From assembly GCF_000972385.1 (NCBI RefSeq), contig NZ_JXTE01000078.1:1-35017 (forward strand): a DNA stretch of 35,017 bases, given 5' to 3'. This document shows positions 14,668 through 21,809 of this stretch, piece after piece. Source of the DNA: Streptomyces sp. WM6386. GTDB lineage: Bacteria > Actinomycetota > Actinomycetes > Streptomycetales > Streptomycetaceae. Below the pieces are notes generated by a model. The model was not told the origin of the DNA. It did no database searches and saw nothing but the letters and a program-made list of their open reading frames with translations. The translations under genes were made by a program, and so were the position numbers. Positions within the stretch are counted from its first letter, which is position 1. Each line of letters starts with the position of its first letter.

Positions 14668-14875
14668 ATGTCGCTTCCGGAGACCGTCTCGCGTGAGCAG
14701 TGGCGCGCGGCGCGCAGGGAATTGCTGGTCAAGGAGAAGGCGGCCACGCGCGCGTGACGCTCTCAACGCCGAGCGGCGCGGGCTGCCGATGGTGGAGATC
14801 GACGCGGAGTACGTCTTCGAGGGTGGTGACGGGAAGGCCACGCTGCTCGATCTGTTCGAGGGCCGGGACCAACTG
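14668..14875 (+). pseudogene. DUF899 (thioredoxin-like) gene relic, frameshifted and 3'-truncated
   Basis: ATG 14668 follows a good GGAGGAG ribosome-binding site and encodes SLPETVSREQWRAARRELLV, the typical start of DUF899 proteins, but stops at TGA 14755-14757. The rest of the domain start (RDALNAERRGLPMVEIDAEY, FEGGDGKATLLDLFEGRDQL) continues in another frame. The shift lies in ACGCGCGCGTGAC, where two bases fewer than expected break the frame. After GRDQL (14875) homology ends, although intact family members are about 230 residues long. This is a dead fragment. Confidence 0.8.
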
Positions 14876-15065
14876 AGCGCATTCGGTATCACGATGAGTA
14901 CGAGGATTGACACGAACGGTAGTGGAAGTGACCGTTCGGTAACCGGATTCTCACGCTGCGCGGTGAACGCGTGTCAGCTACGTCTCAGTCCCGCAACTCA
15001 CCGAGCCGTTCCAGCCCTCCAGAGCGTTAACTCCTACAGGAACGACGCTTTATCGGAGGTGCAGG

Positions 15066-15248
15066 ATGGTGAACGGGCGGACCGTGCTCGAGTGCTTTCC
15101 CGCAGGTGGGCCGCGAGGCTCGTGGCCGGCGGAGGAGTTCGCGCACGCGCGACGACTTGAGGGACTGCCCGCCGAGGTCGTGATGGACCTCGCGACGGAC
15201 GCGTTCCTGGTGATCGTGCGGGGCGGCGAGGCCACCGCCGTGGCATGA
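15066..15248 (+). CDS. Conserved 60-aa Streptomyces protein
   Basis: ATG 15066 lies six bases after GGAGG. The peptide starts MVNGRTVLECFPAGGPRGSW and goes on AEEFAHARRLEGLPAEVVMD and DAFLVIVRG. The codon bias, strong ribosome-binding site and compact conserved-looking sequence argue for a real gene. I believe similar small proteins are widespread in Streptomyces, but no function is known to me. It is convergent with the ABC exporter gene, whose stop lies only 3 bp away. The 190 bp upstream (14876-15065) contain TTGACA at 14907 but no clear -10. Confidence 0.7.
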   Translation: MVNGRTVLECFPAGGPRGSWPAEEFAHARRLEGLPAEVVMDLATDAFLVIVRGGEATAVA

Positions 15249-15251
15249 GCG

Positions 15252-17183
15252 TCAGCTTGCCCTCGGCGCGGTGAACTGGTCCGCCTGGAGCGAGTACAGC
15301 TCCGCGTAGACCCCGCCCGTGGCCAGTAGTTCCTCCGGTGTGCCGGACTCCACGAGCCGGCCCTGCTCCAGGACGTGCACCAGGTCCGCGTGGCGCACGG
15401 ACGCCAGCCGGTGGGTGATCAGGACCACCGTCTGTCCCGTGCCCGCCAGAGCGCGGATCTTCTCGAAGACCTCCAGCTCGGCCCGGGCGTCCAGGGCCGC
15501 CGTCGGCTCGTCCACGATCAGGATGCGGCCGCGGCGGTACGCGGCCCGGGCGATGCCGAGGCGCTGCCACTGCCCGCCCGACAGCTCGTGCCCGCCGCTG
15601 AAGTGGCGGGCCAGCAGCGTGTCCAGGCCGCGCGGCAGATCGGCCACCACCTCCTGGGCCCCGGCCTCGGCGACCGCGTCGGCCAGCCGCTCCTCGGTCA
15701 GCGGCGCGGCCGAGCGGCCCACCGCCACATTGACCCTGGCCGTGAACGGCCACCTCTTGAAGTCCTGCGCCACCATCGCGATCCGCTCGGCGAGCAGTCG
15801 CCGGTCCGCACCGGCCGCGTCCACGCCGTCCCACAGGATCCGGCCCCGTTCGGGTGTGTAGAGACCGGAGAGCAGCTTCACGAGGGTCGTCTTGCCGGAG
15901 CCGTTCTCTCCGACGAGCGCGACGATCCGGCCGAGGGGGAGAGTGAGGGTGACGTCGTCGAGGGCGGGCCGGGTGGACTCGCCCGGATAGCTGAAGGTGA
16001 CGTTCTCGAAGCGGATCTCCTGAGGATCCTCGGGCAGCTCCTCCCCACCGACCGGGATCGCCCGCTTCTCCGCCTCGACGTACAGCCGCTGAAGATCGCC
16101 CACGAACAGGGCCTCCTGGTGGAGCTGGTTCAACTCCAGTACGAGACTGTCTAGGCTGGACGAGCCGGAGCGGATCGCGATGACGGCCGTGCCCGCGACG
16201 GAGAGTGCCATGGCCCCGGCGAGCAGCAGACCGCCGAGTGTCGCGTACGTCGCCACCGTCGCGATCCCGGTCCAGGACGCCGCGATGAGTCCCGTACGGG
16301 CCGCGAGCCGGGCCAGTCGGGCCTGCTCCGCCTCCGCGACCTCCGACATCGCACGGTAGTGGTGGAGCAGGAAGGGTCCGACGCCGTGCAGACGGATCTC
16401 CGGCGCGGACTCCGGCTCGGTGAGCAGACCGCTGAGGAGGTGGCCGGCCCGGGCGTGCTGCACCCAGGTGTGGAAGGACTCGTACCGGCGGCGCGCGACG
16501 GTCAGGGCGCTCCAGGCGCTGGGCAGGGTCATCGTCACGAGCAGCGGGAGCAGGGCGGGGTGCAGCACCGTCAGGACGCCGGCGGCCGCGATCAGGGAGA
16601 TCGCCGCGTTCATGACCCGGGTGGCGTAGGCGATCATGCGGCGGGCGGAGGTGGCGCCGTACTGGGCGGTGTCCAGCAGCTTGTGGAAGGCGTGGTCCTC
16701 GATGGCGGCGAGCTCCACGGCCGCGGCCCGCTCCAGATAGCGCTCGGTGGCGACCCGCTCGACCTTGGGCTCAAGGCGGCCGGTGGCATACGTGGACGCG
16801 GCCCGCAGCAGCGCGGAGACCAGCATGACGCAGGCCATGGCGACGAGGGCGGGAACGGCACCGTGCAGCCGCTCCTCGATCGATCCGCCGCCCATCAGCC
16901 GGCCCAGCACGCTGTTCACGGCCAGCAGACTCACCGCCTGCGCCAGACCCCGGCCCGCCTCGGCGCCGAGCACGACCCGCGCGGCCTTGCGGTCCGCCTG
17001 CCGGGCCAGCCGGAAACTGAGCGCGAGCAGCGCCGGCAGCTGGCGCACCATGGCCCGGAAGCTCAGCTGCAGCCGTGCGTCGGAGTGACTGTTCCAGCCC
17101 GTGTCGTACCGCAGGGGCCCGCCGAAGAGCAGCCGCTCCGACTCGGACAGCTCAGGCTCCCTGACGTCCCGTTTCTTCCTCAC
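15252..17183 (-). CDS. ABC exporter, fused permease and ATPase
   Basis: GTG 17183 follows GGGGGAGG, giving 643 aa. Residues 60-345 hold the transmembrane domain with about six helices. The nucleotide-binding domain has Walker A GENGSGKT (425 onward, Lys431), signature LSGGQ (534-538), Walker B ILIVDEP (554-560) and H-loop His591 (ITHRL). This half-transporter would act as a homodimer exporting lipids, peptides or drugs. The Q-loop segment reads VAQDFKRWPFTARVNV. The substrate is unknown; no biosynthetic cluster is next to it. Convergent with the 60-aa gene. Confidence 0.92.
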   Translation of the reverse strand: MRKKRDVREPELSESERLLFGGPLRYDTGWNSHSDARLQLSFRAMVRQLPALLALSFRLARQADRKAARVVLGAEAGRGLAQAVSLLAVNSVLGRLMGGGSIEERLHGAVPALVAMACVMLVSALLRAASTYATGRLEPKVERVATERYLERAAAVELAAIEDHAFHKLLDTAQYGATSARRMIAYATRVMNAAISLIAAAGVLTVLHPALLPLLVTMTLPSAWSALTVARRRYESFHTWVQHARAGHLLSGLLTEPESAPEIRLHGVGPFLLHHYRAMSEVAEAEQARLARLAARTGLIAASWTGIATVATYATLGGLLLAGAMALSVAGTAVIAIRSGSSSLDSLVLELNQLHQEALFVGDLQRLYVEAEKRAIPVGGEELPEDPQEIRFENVTFSYPGESTRPALDDVTLTLPLGRIVALVGENGSGKTTLVKLLSGLYTPERGRILWDGVDAAGADRRLLAERIAMVAQDFKRWPFTARVNVAVGRSAAPLTEERLADAVAEAGAQEVVADLPRGLDTLLARHFSGGHELSGGQWQRLGIARAAYRRGRILIVDEPTAALDARAELEVFEKIRALAGTGQTVVLITHRLASVRHADLVHVLEQGRLVESGTPEELLATGGVYAELYSLQADQFTAPRAS

Positions 17184-17443
17184 CGTCGACCTCCCCCGCT
17201 CGTGGACGGAGGGCCACTATCGCGGGAGGGGAATGCCAGGGGCAGGGCGCAGACGAATGTGCGGAGACGCGCGGGCGTACGCCGTGGGGGCGGCCGGCCG
17301 GGGTTCGCGGCTAGGCCCGCTCAGGTGGGGCTTGCGCCTCGGATCCCCACCGCCGAGGTCCGCGCCCCGATGTACGGTCGCGCCTCGCGGCGGACCCGGC
17401 GCAGGAATACGGAGATCACCGGCCCCGCCTGCCTCGGAGGCTC

Positions 17444-17476
17444 CTGAGGCCCGCGTCTCGGGACACGGGCCCTCAG
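17444..17476. terminator. Hairpin in the 317-bp gap 17184-17500
   Basis: CCTGAGGCCCG (17444 onward) pairs with CGGGCCCTCAG (to 17476) with one bulged base. It lies just past the stop of the minus-strand gene at 17501 and would terminate it. The rest of the gap contains no open frame I can support and no clear promoter for the ABC exporter. Confidence 0.45.
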
Positions 17477-17500
17477 CCCCCTCGGCCAGCCGTCGCAGAC

Positions 17501-17941
17501 CTACGCGCTGATCGGCCGCGACCAGGTCGGCGTGGTCCCCGTGACCCGGCACAGCGCCAGATACAGCGGGATCGGCGGCGTGTACGGAAGCTTGCCCTCG
17601 GGGCGGTGGATCAGGTCGGGGACCACCGGCGCGTCCGGAACGATCGCGCCGGTGGCGTACTGGGCGGGAGCGGGCCACTCCAGGGCGTAGTCGGAGTCCG
17701 ACGGGACGAGCCACCACCAGTGCGTCTCATCGGCGTAGACGCACCCCGCACGGGGCAGCCGGGGCATGAGCAGCGGGCCGAAGCGGGCGGGTATCGCCAC
17801 CGCGTCGCAGCCCAGGGGGGTGGTCATCCCGTCGGGGACAGGGAGTCGGCGGGGTGCGGCCGGGGTGTGCAGGCCGCGCCGGAGGCGGACCAGCGTGTCC
17901 AGGGTCAGTACCTTGCCGCCGGTCGCGGGCCTCACAGCCAT
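17501..17941 (-). CDS. Small protein of a WhiJ-like cluster, unknown function
   Basis: The 146-aa protein starts at ATG 17941 and overlaps the end of the upstream ATPase gene by 10 bp, so translation is coupled. It contains CDAVAIPARFGPLLMPRLPR, GCVYADETHWWWLVPSDSDY and APAQYATGAIVPDAP. I do not know the family by name; proteins like this accompany ATP-binding anti-sigma-like proteins in Streptomyces. No membrane segment or catalytic motif is seen. Its role is probably regulatory by context. Confidence 0.75.
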   Translation of the reverse strand: MAVRPATGGKVLTLDTLVRLRRGLHTPAAPRRLPVPDGMTTPLGCDAVAIPARFGPLLMPRLPRAGCVYADETHWWWLVPSDSDYALEWPAPAQYATGAIVPDAPVVPDLIHRPEGKLPYTPPIPLYLALCRVTGTTPTWSRPISA

Positions 17942-18642
17942 GGACCCCCCGTCCCGTGATGCCGCGCCGTGCCGTCGTGTCTTGCCGTTCTGTCGTGCCG
18001 CGCTGTTCCGTCGTGTCGCGCGTCCGCCTCATCGTGCTCGCCGCCCGAGCCGTCGGCGGGGCCGGGCTTGGGGCGGGCTCCCCAGCCCAGATCGTTGCAG
18101 GGGCCGCAGTCGTGACGCGGGGTGTCGGCCTTGCGCGGGAGCTCCGCCCAGACCAGCAGACCGGGGCCGTGCTCATGGGCTCCCCAGGCGTGACAGAGGG
18201 CGTCGACGAGAAGCAGTCCCCTCCCGTGCTCCTCCTCGCCCCGCTGCGCCACGGACGGATGGACCTCACCCGGCGCGCAGCCCTCGTCACGCACGGCTAT
18301 TCGCACCAGCTCGTCGCCGTCGTGCAGCTCGCACACGATGTGGCTGCTCGCCGTGTGCACGATCGCGTTGGTGACCAGCTCGGTGACCACCAGGGCCGCC
18401 GAGTCGCAGGTGTCCTCGCAGACCGACCAGCCGTTCAGCCGAGCCCGCGTCAACCGTCTCGCCTGGGCCGGCGAACCCGGATGTGCGGCCAGCTCGAACC
18501 GGAACCGGCGTTCGGCAGCGGCCCCACCAGGGGTTACCCCCTCGGCGGCACCGAGGCTGTGGGGGCCTGCGGCGGCGTCTGTTCCTAAGGGCGCGGACGG
18601 AATCACGCTTGCCACTATCGCCCCGCCGTGAACACTTGGCAA
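17932..18642 (-). CDS. Anti-sigma-factor-like ATP-binding protein (HATPase_c_2) with a repeat tail
   Basis: The 236-aa protein has a GHKL/RsbW-like ATPase core: ALVVTELVTNAIVHT (N box, Asn that binds Mg-ATP), VRDEGCAPGEVHPS (G1 box) and HGRGLLLVDALCHAWG (G2 box). Such small kinases bind or phosphorylate sigma-factor regulators. The last 40 residues are a low-complexity tail with repeats of the type ARHDGT, encoded by degenerate 18-bp units. ATG 18642 is used; the upstream 30 residues are poorly conserved-looking, so a later start is possible. Divergent from the XRE regulator. Confidence 0.85.
   Translation of the reverse strand: MPSVHGGAIVASVIPSAPLGTDAAAGPHSLGAAEGVTPGGAAAERRFRFELAAHPGSPAQARRLTRARLNGWSVCEDTCDSAALVVTELVTNAIVHTASSHIVCELHDGDELVRIAVRDEGCAPGEVHPSVAQRGEEEHGRGLLLVDALCHAWGAHEHGPGLLVWAELPRKADTPRHDCGPCNDLGWGARPKPGPADGSGGEHDEADARHDGTARHDRTARHDGTARHHGTGGPWL
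17951..18022. repeat. Degenerate 18-bp tandem repeat encoding the ATPase tail
   Basis: About four 18-bp units (starting 17951, 17969, 17987, 18005) of the form GTbCyGTCGTGbCGCGCy encode alternating A-R-H-D-G/R-T on the minus strand. The repeat is in frame, so unit number can vary without breaking the gene. Confidence 0.8.
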
Positions 18643-18667
18643 GTGTCACTCTGAAAATTGCAGAGTG
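18632..18667. promoter_or_regulatory. Paired dyads, candidate operator of the XRE regulator
   Basis: ACACTT-GGC-AAGTGT (18632-18646) is followed directly by CACTCTG-AAAATTG-CAGAGTG (18647-18667). Two adjacent inverted repeats with CACT arms lie between the divergent ATPase and XRE genes. The first overlaps the ATPase gene's start codon region. Binding by the adjacent XRE protein is the natural hypothesis. Confidence 0.6.
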
Positions 18668-18720
18668 CTGTGTGACGGTCTGGAAGGCCGTGGCACACTG
18701 CTCGCAACAAGCATGTCGAG

Positions 18721-18783
18721 CGGCGCCAGTTGAGATCATCGGAGATCCGACCAGGTCTTCGAATAGGTCTTCGAATGGCGCCG
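18721..18783. repeat. Inverted repeat enclosing a 12-bp tandem duplication
   Basis: CGGCGCCA (18721-18728) and TGGCGCCG (18776-18783) are perfect inverted repeats 47 bp apart. Inside them AGGTCTTCGAAT occurs twice in tandem (18753-18764, 18765-18776). The element sits about 70 bp upstream of the XRE gene start. Confidence 0.8.
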
Positions 18784-18854
18784 TCCGGCTGCCAGGATTC
18801 TTTTGCACAGGTTTTTACGGGTCCCCGGGCCCCGGAACGTCCAGGAGGTGGAGG

Positions 18855-19715
18855 GTGAGCGAGCCGCGGTCCGCGCCGACGGTCGGCCAGGTCGTTCTCG
18901 GCCGACGCCTGCTGGACCTGCGCGAACGTGCCGGTCTCAAGCGCGAGGAGGCCGCCAAGGTCCTGCGCGTCGCCCCCGCCACGGTCCGCCGGATGGAGAT
19001 GGCCGAGGTCGGCCTCAAGATCCCGTATCTCCAGCTGCTCCTGAAGTCCTACGGCGTCTCCGAGGAGGAGGCCGACGCCTTCGTGGAACTGGCCGAGGAG
19101 GCCAATAAACCCGGCTGGTGGCAGCGGTTCCACGACATCCTGCCGGGCTGGTTCTCGATGTACGTCAGCCTCGAGGGCGCCGCCGGCCTCATCCGGTCCT
19201 ACGACCCCCACTTCCTGCCCGGACTGCTGCAGACCGAGGAGTACGCCCGTGGCGTCCTGAAGTCGGGGGCCATCGGCCAGACCAGCCCGGACGACATCGA
19301 ACGGCACGTCGCACTGCGAGTACAACGCCAGGAACTGCTCACCCGTCCCGACGCGCCGCGGTTCTGGGCCGTGGTGGACGAGACCGCGCTGCGCCGCCCC
19401 GTCGGCGGCCCGGAGGTGATGCGTGCCCAGATCGACAAACTGCTCGAGGCCACGAAGCTGCCCAACGTGACCCTGCAGGTCGCCCCGTTCGCCAACGGGC
19501 CGCACCCCGGCACGTACGGGCCCTTCGTGCTGTTCCGATTCGCCGTGCCGGAGCTTCCGGACATGGTTTACAGCGAGTACCTGACCGGCGCCGTCTATCT
19601 CGACGCGCGCCCCGAGGTGGCGACCCATCTCGAGGTCATGGACCGCATGGCGGCGCAGGCCGCTACGGCACATCGCACGAAGGAGATCCTCCGGGATCTC
19701 CGCAAGGAGCTGTGA
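18855..19715 (+). CDS. WhiJ-like XRE regulator with DUF5753 domain
   Basis: GTG 18855 lies six bases after AGGAGG, giving 286 aa. An XRE helix-turn-helix occupies residues 10-65 (LDLRERAGLKREEAAKVLRV, then APATVRRMEMAEVGLKIPY). The DUF5753 domain follows: LEGAAGLIRSYDPHFLPGLL, QTEEYARGV, then the C-terminal FAVPELPDMVYSEYL. Proteins of this type in Streptomyces (WhiJ, Scr1) control differentiation or antibiotic production, usually with a DUF397 partner. Here that partner begins on the very next base after the stop, and an ATPase gene is divergent, which reproduces the standard WhiJ-type cluster. Confidence 0.92.
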   Translation: MSEPRSAPTVGQVVLGRRLLDLRERAGLKREEAAKVLRVAPATVRRMEMAEVGLKIPYLQLLLKSYGVSEEEADAFVELAEEANKPGWWQRFHDILPGWFSMYVSLEGAAGLIRSYDPHFLPGLLQTEEYARGVLKSGAIGQTSPDDIERHVALRVQRQELLTRPDAPRFWAVVDETALRRPVGGPEVMRAQIDKLLEATKLPNVTLQVAPFANGPHPGTYGPFVLFRFAVPELPDMVYSEYLTGAVYLDARPEVATHLEVMDRMAAQAATAHRTKEILRDLRKEL

Positions 19716-19970
19716 ATGGATCGCATCAAGCCGCGCATACCGGTCTACAACGGCATGCCCGCGCGGGAGTTGGGCAGCGAGGGCTGGCACAAGCCCTGGA
19801 GCGGCGGCAACGGCGGCAACTGCCTGGAGGCGATGAAGCTGGCCGACGGACGGATCGCCGTCCGTCAGTCGACGGACCCGGACGGTCCGGCGCTGATCTA
19901 CACCAGCGACGAGATGACGGCCTTCATCAAGGGTGCCAAGGCGGGGGAGGCGGACTTCCTGCTGTCGTGA
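19716..19970 (+). CDS. DUF397 small protein, partner of the XRE regulator
   Basis: The 84-aa protein starts at ATG 19716, directly abutting the TGA of the regulator. The signature is clear: WHKPWSGGNGGNCLEAMKL, GRIAVRQSTDPDGPALIYTS, DEMTAFIKGAKAGE. DUF397 proteins interact with DUF5753-XRE regulators and modulate their DNA binding; a toxin-antitoxin-like relationship has been proposed for some pairs. The N-terminal extension MDRIKPRIPVYNGMPARELG is longer than in many members. Confidence 0.92.
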   Translation: MDRIKPRIPVYNGMPARELGSEGWHKPWSGGNGGNCLEAMKLADGRIAVRQSTDPDGPALIYTSDEMTAFIKGAKAGEADFLLS

Positions 19971-20017
19971 CGTGTTGGTCCGACGGCGGTTCGAACTTGC
20001 ATGGTGTGGTGCTTAAT

Positions 20018-20030
20018 TGATGGACCATCA
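20018..20030. promoter_or_regulatory. TGATGG-A-CCATCA dyad
   Basis: A 6+1+6 perfect inverted repeat lies in AT-rich sequence (CTTAATTGATGG) 47 bp after the DUF397 stop. No promoter-bearing gene start is near. It may be a protein-binding site or a remnant of a mobile element end. Confidence 0.35.
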
Positions 20031-20043
20031 GATAGCCCGGGAG

Positions 20044-20068
20044 ATCGCCCCCGCACTGGGGGAGCGAT
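20044..20068. terminator. Bidirectional hairpin between convergent genes
   Basis: ATCGC-CCCC (20044-20052) pairs with GGGG-a-GCGAT (20059-20068) with one bulge and a 6-nt loop. It lies between the ends of the DUF397 gene and the phosphatase gene, 14 bp from the latter's stop. Confidence 0.6.
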
Positions 20069-20081
20069 GCCGTGAGGTGAA

Positions 20082-20786
20082 CTAGAACCAGGACGCGACG
20101 CGCCGGGGCGCGTCCACCAGCCGGCTGACCGCCACCACCGGCAGCGGCGGCTGTGCCGCCTCGTTCCGGCTGAGGCTCAGCCCGTAGTAGATCTGCTCGA
20201 TCGACGGCGGTCCGACCGCGAGATTGCGCCGGACCGCCGCAGCGGACGACTCCTCGCCGGTCTGTACGAGATAGGCCGCCGCCATCGTGCCCGTACGGCC
20301 GACTCCCGCGCCGCAGTGCACGAACACGGTCCCTGACGACTTGGCGACGATGTCCAGGAGGCGCTGCACCTGCTCGGGCCTCGGCGTCTGACCGTCACGG
20401 ATCGGCAGTCGTACGACGTCCAGACCGGCGTCGGTCGGCTCGGCGAGCTGGTGCGCGCTGAGGTCCTCGGCGCGCAGGTCGACGACCGTGGTGAAGCCCA
20501 TGGCCGCCAGCGTCCGGTACCCGGCCGGGGAGGGGGCGGCGCCGCGCCACAGGTGGCCCGACGTGTCGACCGGCTGGAAGTTGTGGACGCCCTGCACGGT
20601 GGAGGTCCCCGCCGGGGCCGGGGTCTCCTGGCGCGTCCAGTACGACAGGGCCAGGATGCCCCCGGCGCCGGCCGCCCACAGGACGACGTAACCGAGGACG
20701 AGGGTCAGCAGGATCCGCATGGTGCGTCGCCGGAGCGGACGCCGAGGGGCGGCAGGGCGGGGGAGAGCAGTGGTGAGGACAGCCAT
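20082..20786 (-). CDS. Membrane-anchored dual-specificity-type protein phosphatase
   Basis: The 234-aa protein has one N-terminal transmembrane helix (about residues 24-48, ILLTLVLGYVVLWAAGAGG) and an outside or periplasm-like C-terminal domain with the cysteine-phosphatase loop HCGAGVGRTG: nucleophile Cys158 and Arg164 (C-x5-R). A plausible general acid is Asp131 in PIRDGQTP. The family dephosphorylates Ser/Thr/Tyr or phosphoinositides; DSP-like bacterial members vary. ATG 20786 is used; ATG 20720 just before the helix is an alternative and neither has a strong ribosome-binding site. Confidence 0.85.
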   Translation of the reverse strand: MAVLTTALPRPAAPRRPLRRRTMRILLTLVLGYVVLWAAGAGGILALSYWTRQETPAPAGTSTVQGVHNFQPVDTSGHLWRGAAPSPAGYRTLAAMGFTTVVDLRAEDLSAHQLAEPTDAGLDVVRLPIRDGQTPRPEQVQRLLDIVAKSSGTVFVHCGAGVGRTGTMAAAYLVQTGEESSAAAVRRNLAVGPPSIEQIYYGLSLSRNEAAQPPLPVVAVSRLVDAPRRVASWF

Positions 20787-20891
20787 GAGCGACCAGGGGG
20801 ACTAGGGGACGTAGGCGCTTTGGCAGGGTAACCCGAGGTCCTCTTGGCCGTCTTGTCCGTGTACACAGGCAAATGTGTCCTTCGTGTCCGA

Positions 20892-21809
20892 TCAGTCGTC
20901 GTCGGCGTCCGCGTCCCCGATGCCCACCACCGTGAGGTGGGCGCGTTCCAGGGTCGCGTCCTCCAGGCAGCCCCGCAGCCGCATACGGTCGTGCTCGGTG
21001 AGAGCGGGGTGGACGACGCCCGCGAAGAGGCCGTCCCCCAGGTCGCCGAGGGTGGCGCGCCGCAACGGTACGGACGTGGAGTCCCGGCAGCGCTCCCAGA
21101 CCTGCTGTGCGGCCAGCGACCGGCGTGCGGCCGTCGTGTCAGGGCCGCGCAGGTCGACCTGGACGAGCACCGATGTGGCCTCGCTCTCGTTCGCCTTCTC
21201 CTCCCTGGTCTGGGTGAAGTCGGCGAGACCCGCGACCAGCGCGCCGAGCAGGGCGGCACCGACGACCCCGACGGTGACGAGACGCGCGGTACGGCCCCGC
21301 GAGCGGCGGGCGGCCGGCGACGGCAGGTCCTCCAGATCGTCCGGCGAGGCCGGATCGGGTGCGGTGAGGACGGCCAGCCGCCCGGCGAGCCGCCGCTCGG
21401 CGGGACGGGCCGTGGCCGAGGCGACGCGCTGCACCACCCAGGCGAGCCCGGACAGCAGCACACCGGTGACCATGAGGACCGGCACGAAGACATACGCCCG
21501 GTCCGCCGGCTCCTCCAGCCACCGGAACCGGGTCTCCTCCCGTTCCACGGCCGGCTGCCTCAGCCGGGCGAGCGTGTCCTCCTGCCGTGCCGCCAGCTCC
21601 CGCTGCCGCTGGTCGGACGCGCTCAGCCGCTCCTCGATACGGGTCAGCCGCCCCAGCATCACGATGCCGAGCAGCAGTACCTCGACGACCAGCAGCAGAA
21701 CGCCCATCAGCATGGCCCGCTGCCATTGCCACCGGTACAGATAGACGACGAGGTACGTCCCGGCACCGGCCGCGGCCAGGCCCGCGAAGACGTACGCGAT
21801 CCTCCTCAT
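20892..21809 (-). CDS. Membrane protein with coiled coil, coupled to the PEP-synthase-like gene
   Basis: The 305-aa protein starts at ATG 21809, inside the stop codon of the upstream gene (ATGA, 4-bp overlap), so it is translationally coupled. Transmembrane helices are at about residues 4-24, 32-52, 108-130 and near 185-205. A charged heptad-like segment LTRIEERLSASDQRQRELAA follows the second helix. The C-terminal domain (VLVQVDLRGPDTTAARRSLA, LRGCLEDATLERAHLTVVGI) may lie outside. I do not recognise the family. The coupling suggests that it works with the ATP-grasp protein. Confidence 0.75.
   Translation of the reverse strand: MRRIAYVFAGLAAAGAGTYLVVYLYRWQWQRAMLMGVLLLVVEVLLLGIVMLGRLTRIEERLSASDQRQRELAARQEDTLARLRQPAVEREETRFRWLEEPADRAYVFVPVLMVTGVLLSGLAWVVQRVASATARPAERRLAGRLAVLTAPDPASPDDLEDLPSPAARRSRGRTARLVTVGVVGAALLGALVAGLADFTQTREEKANESEATSVLVQVDLRGPDTTAARRSLAAQQVWERCRDSTSVPLRRATLGDLGDGLFAGVVHPALTEHDRMRLRGCLEDATLERAHLTVVGIGDADADDD

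Noticed and set aside
14907..14935. Promoter with TTGACA at 14907
   Set aside because: No acceptable -10 at 16-19 bp spacing; not listed as a promoter.
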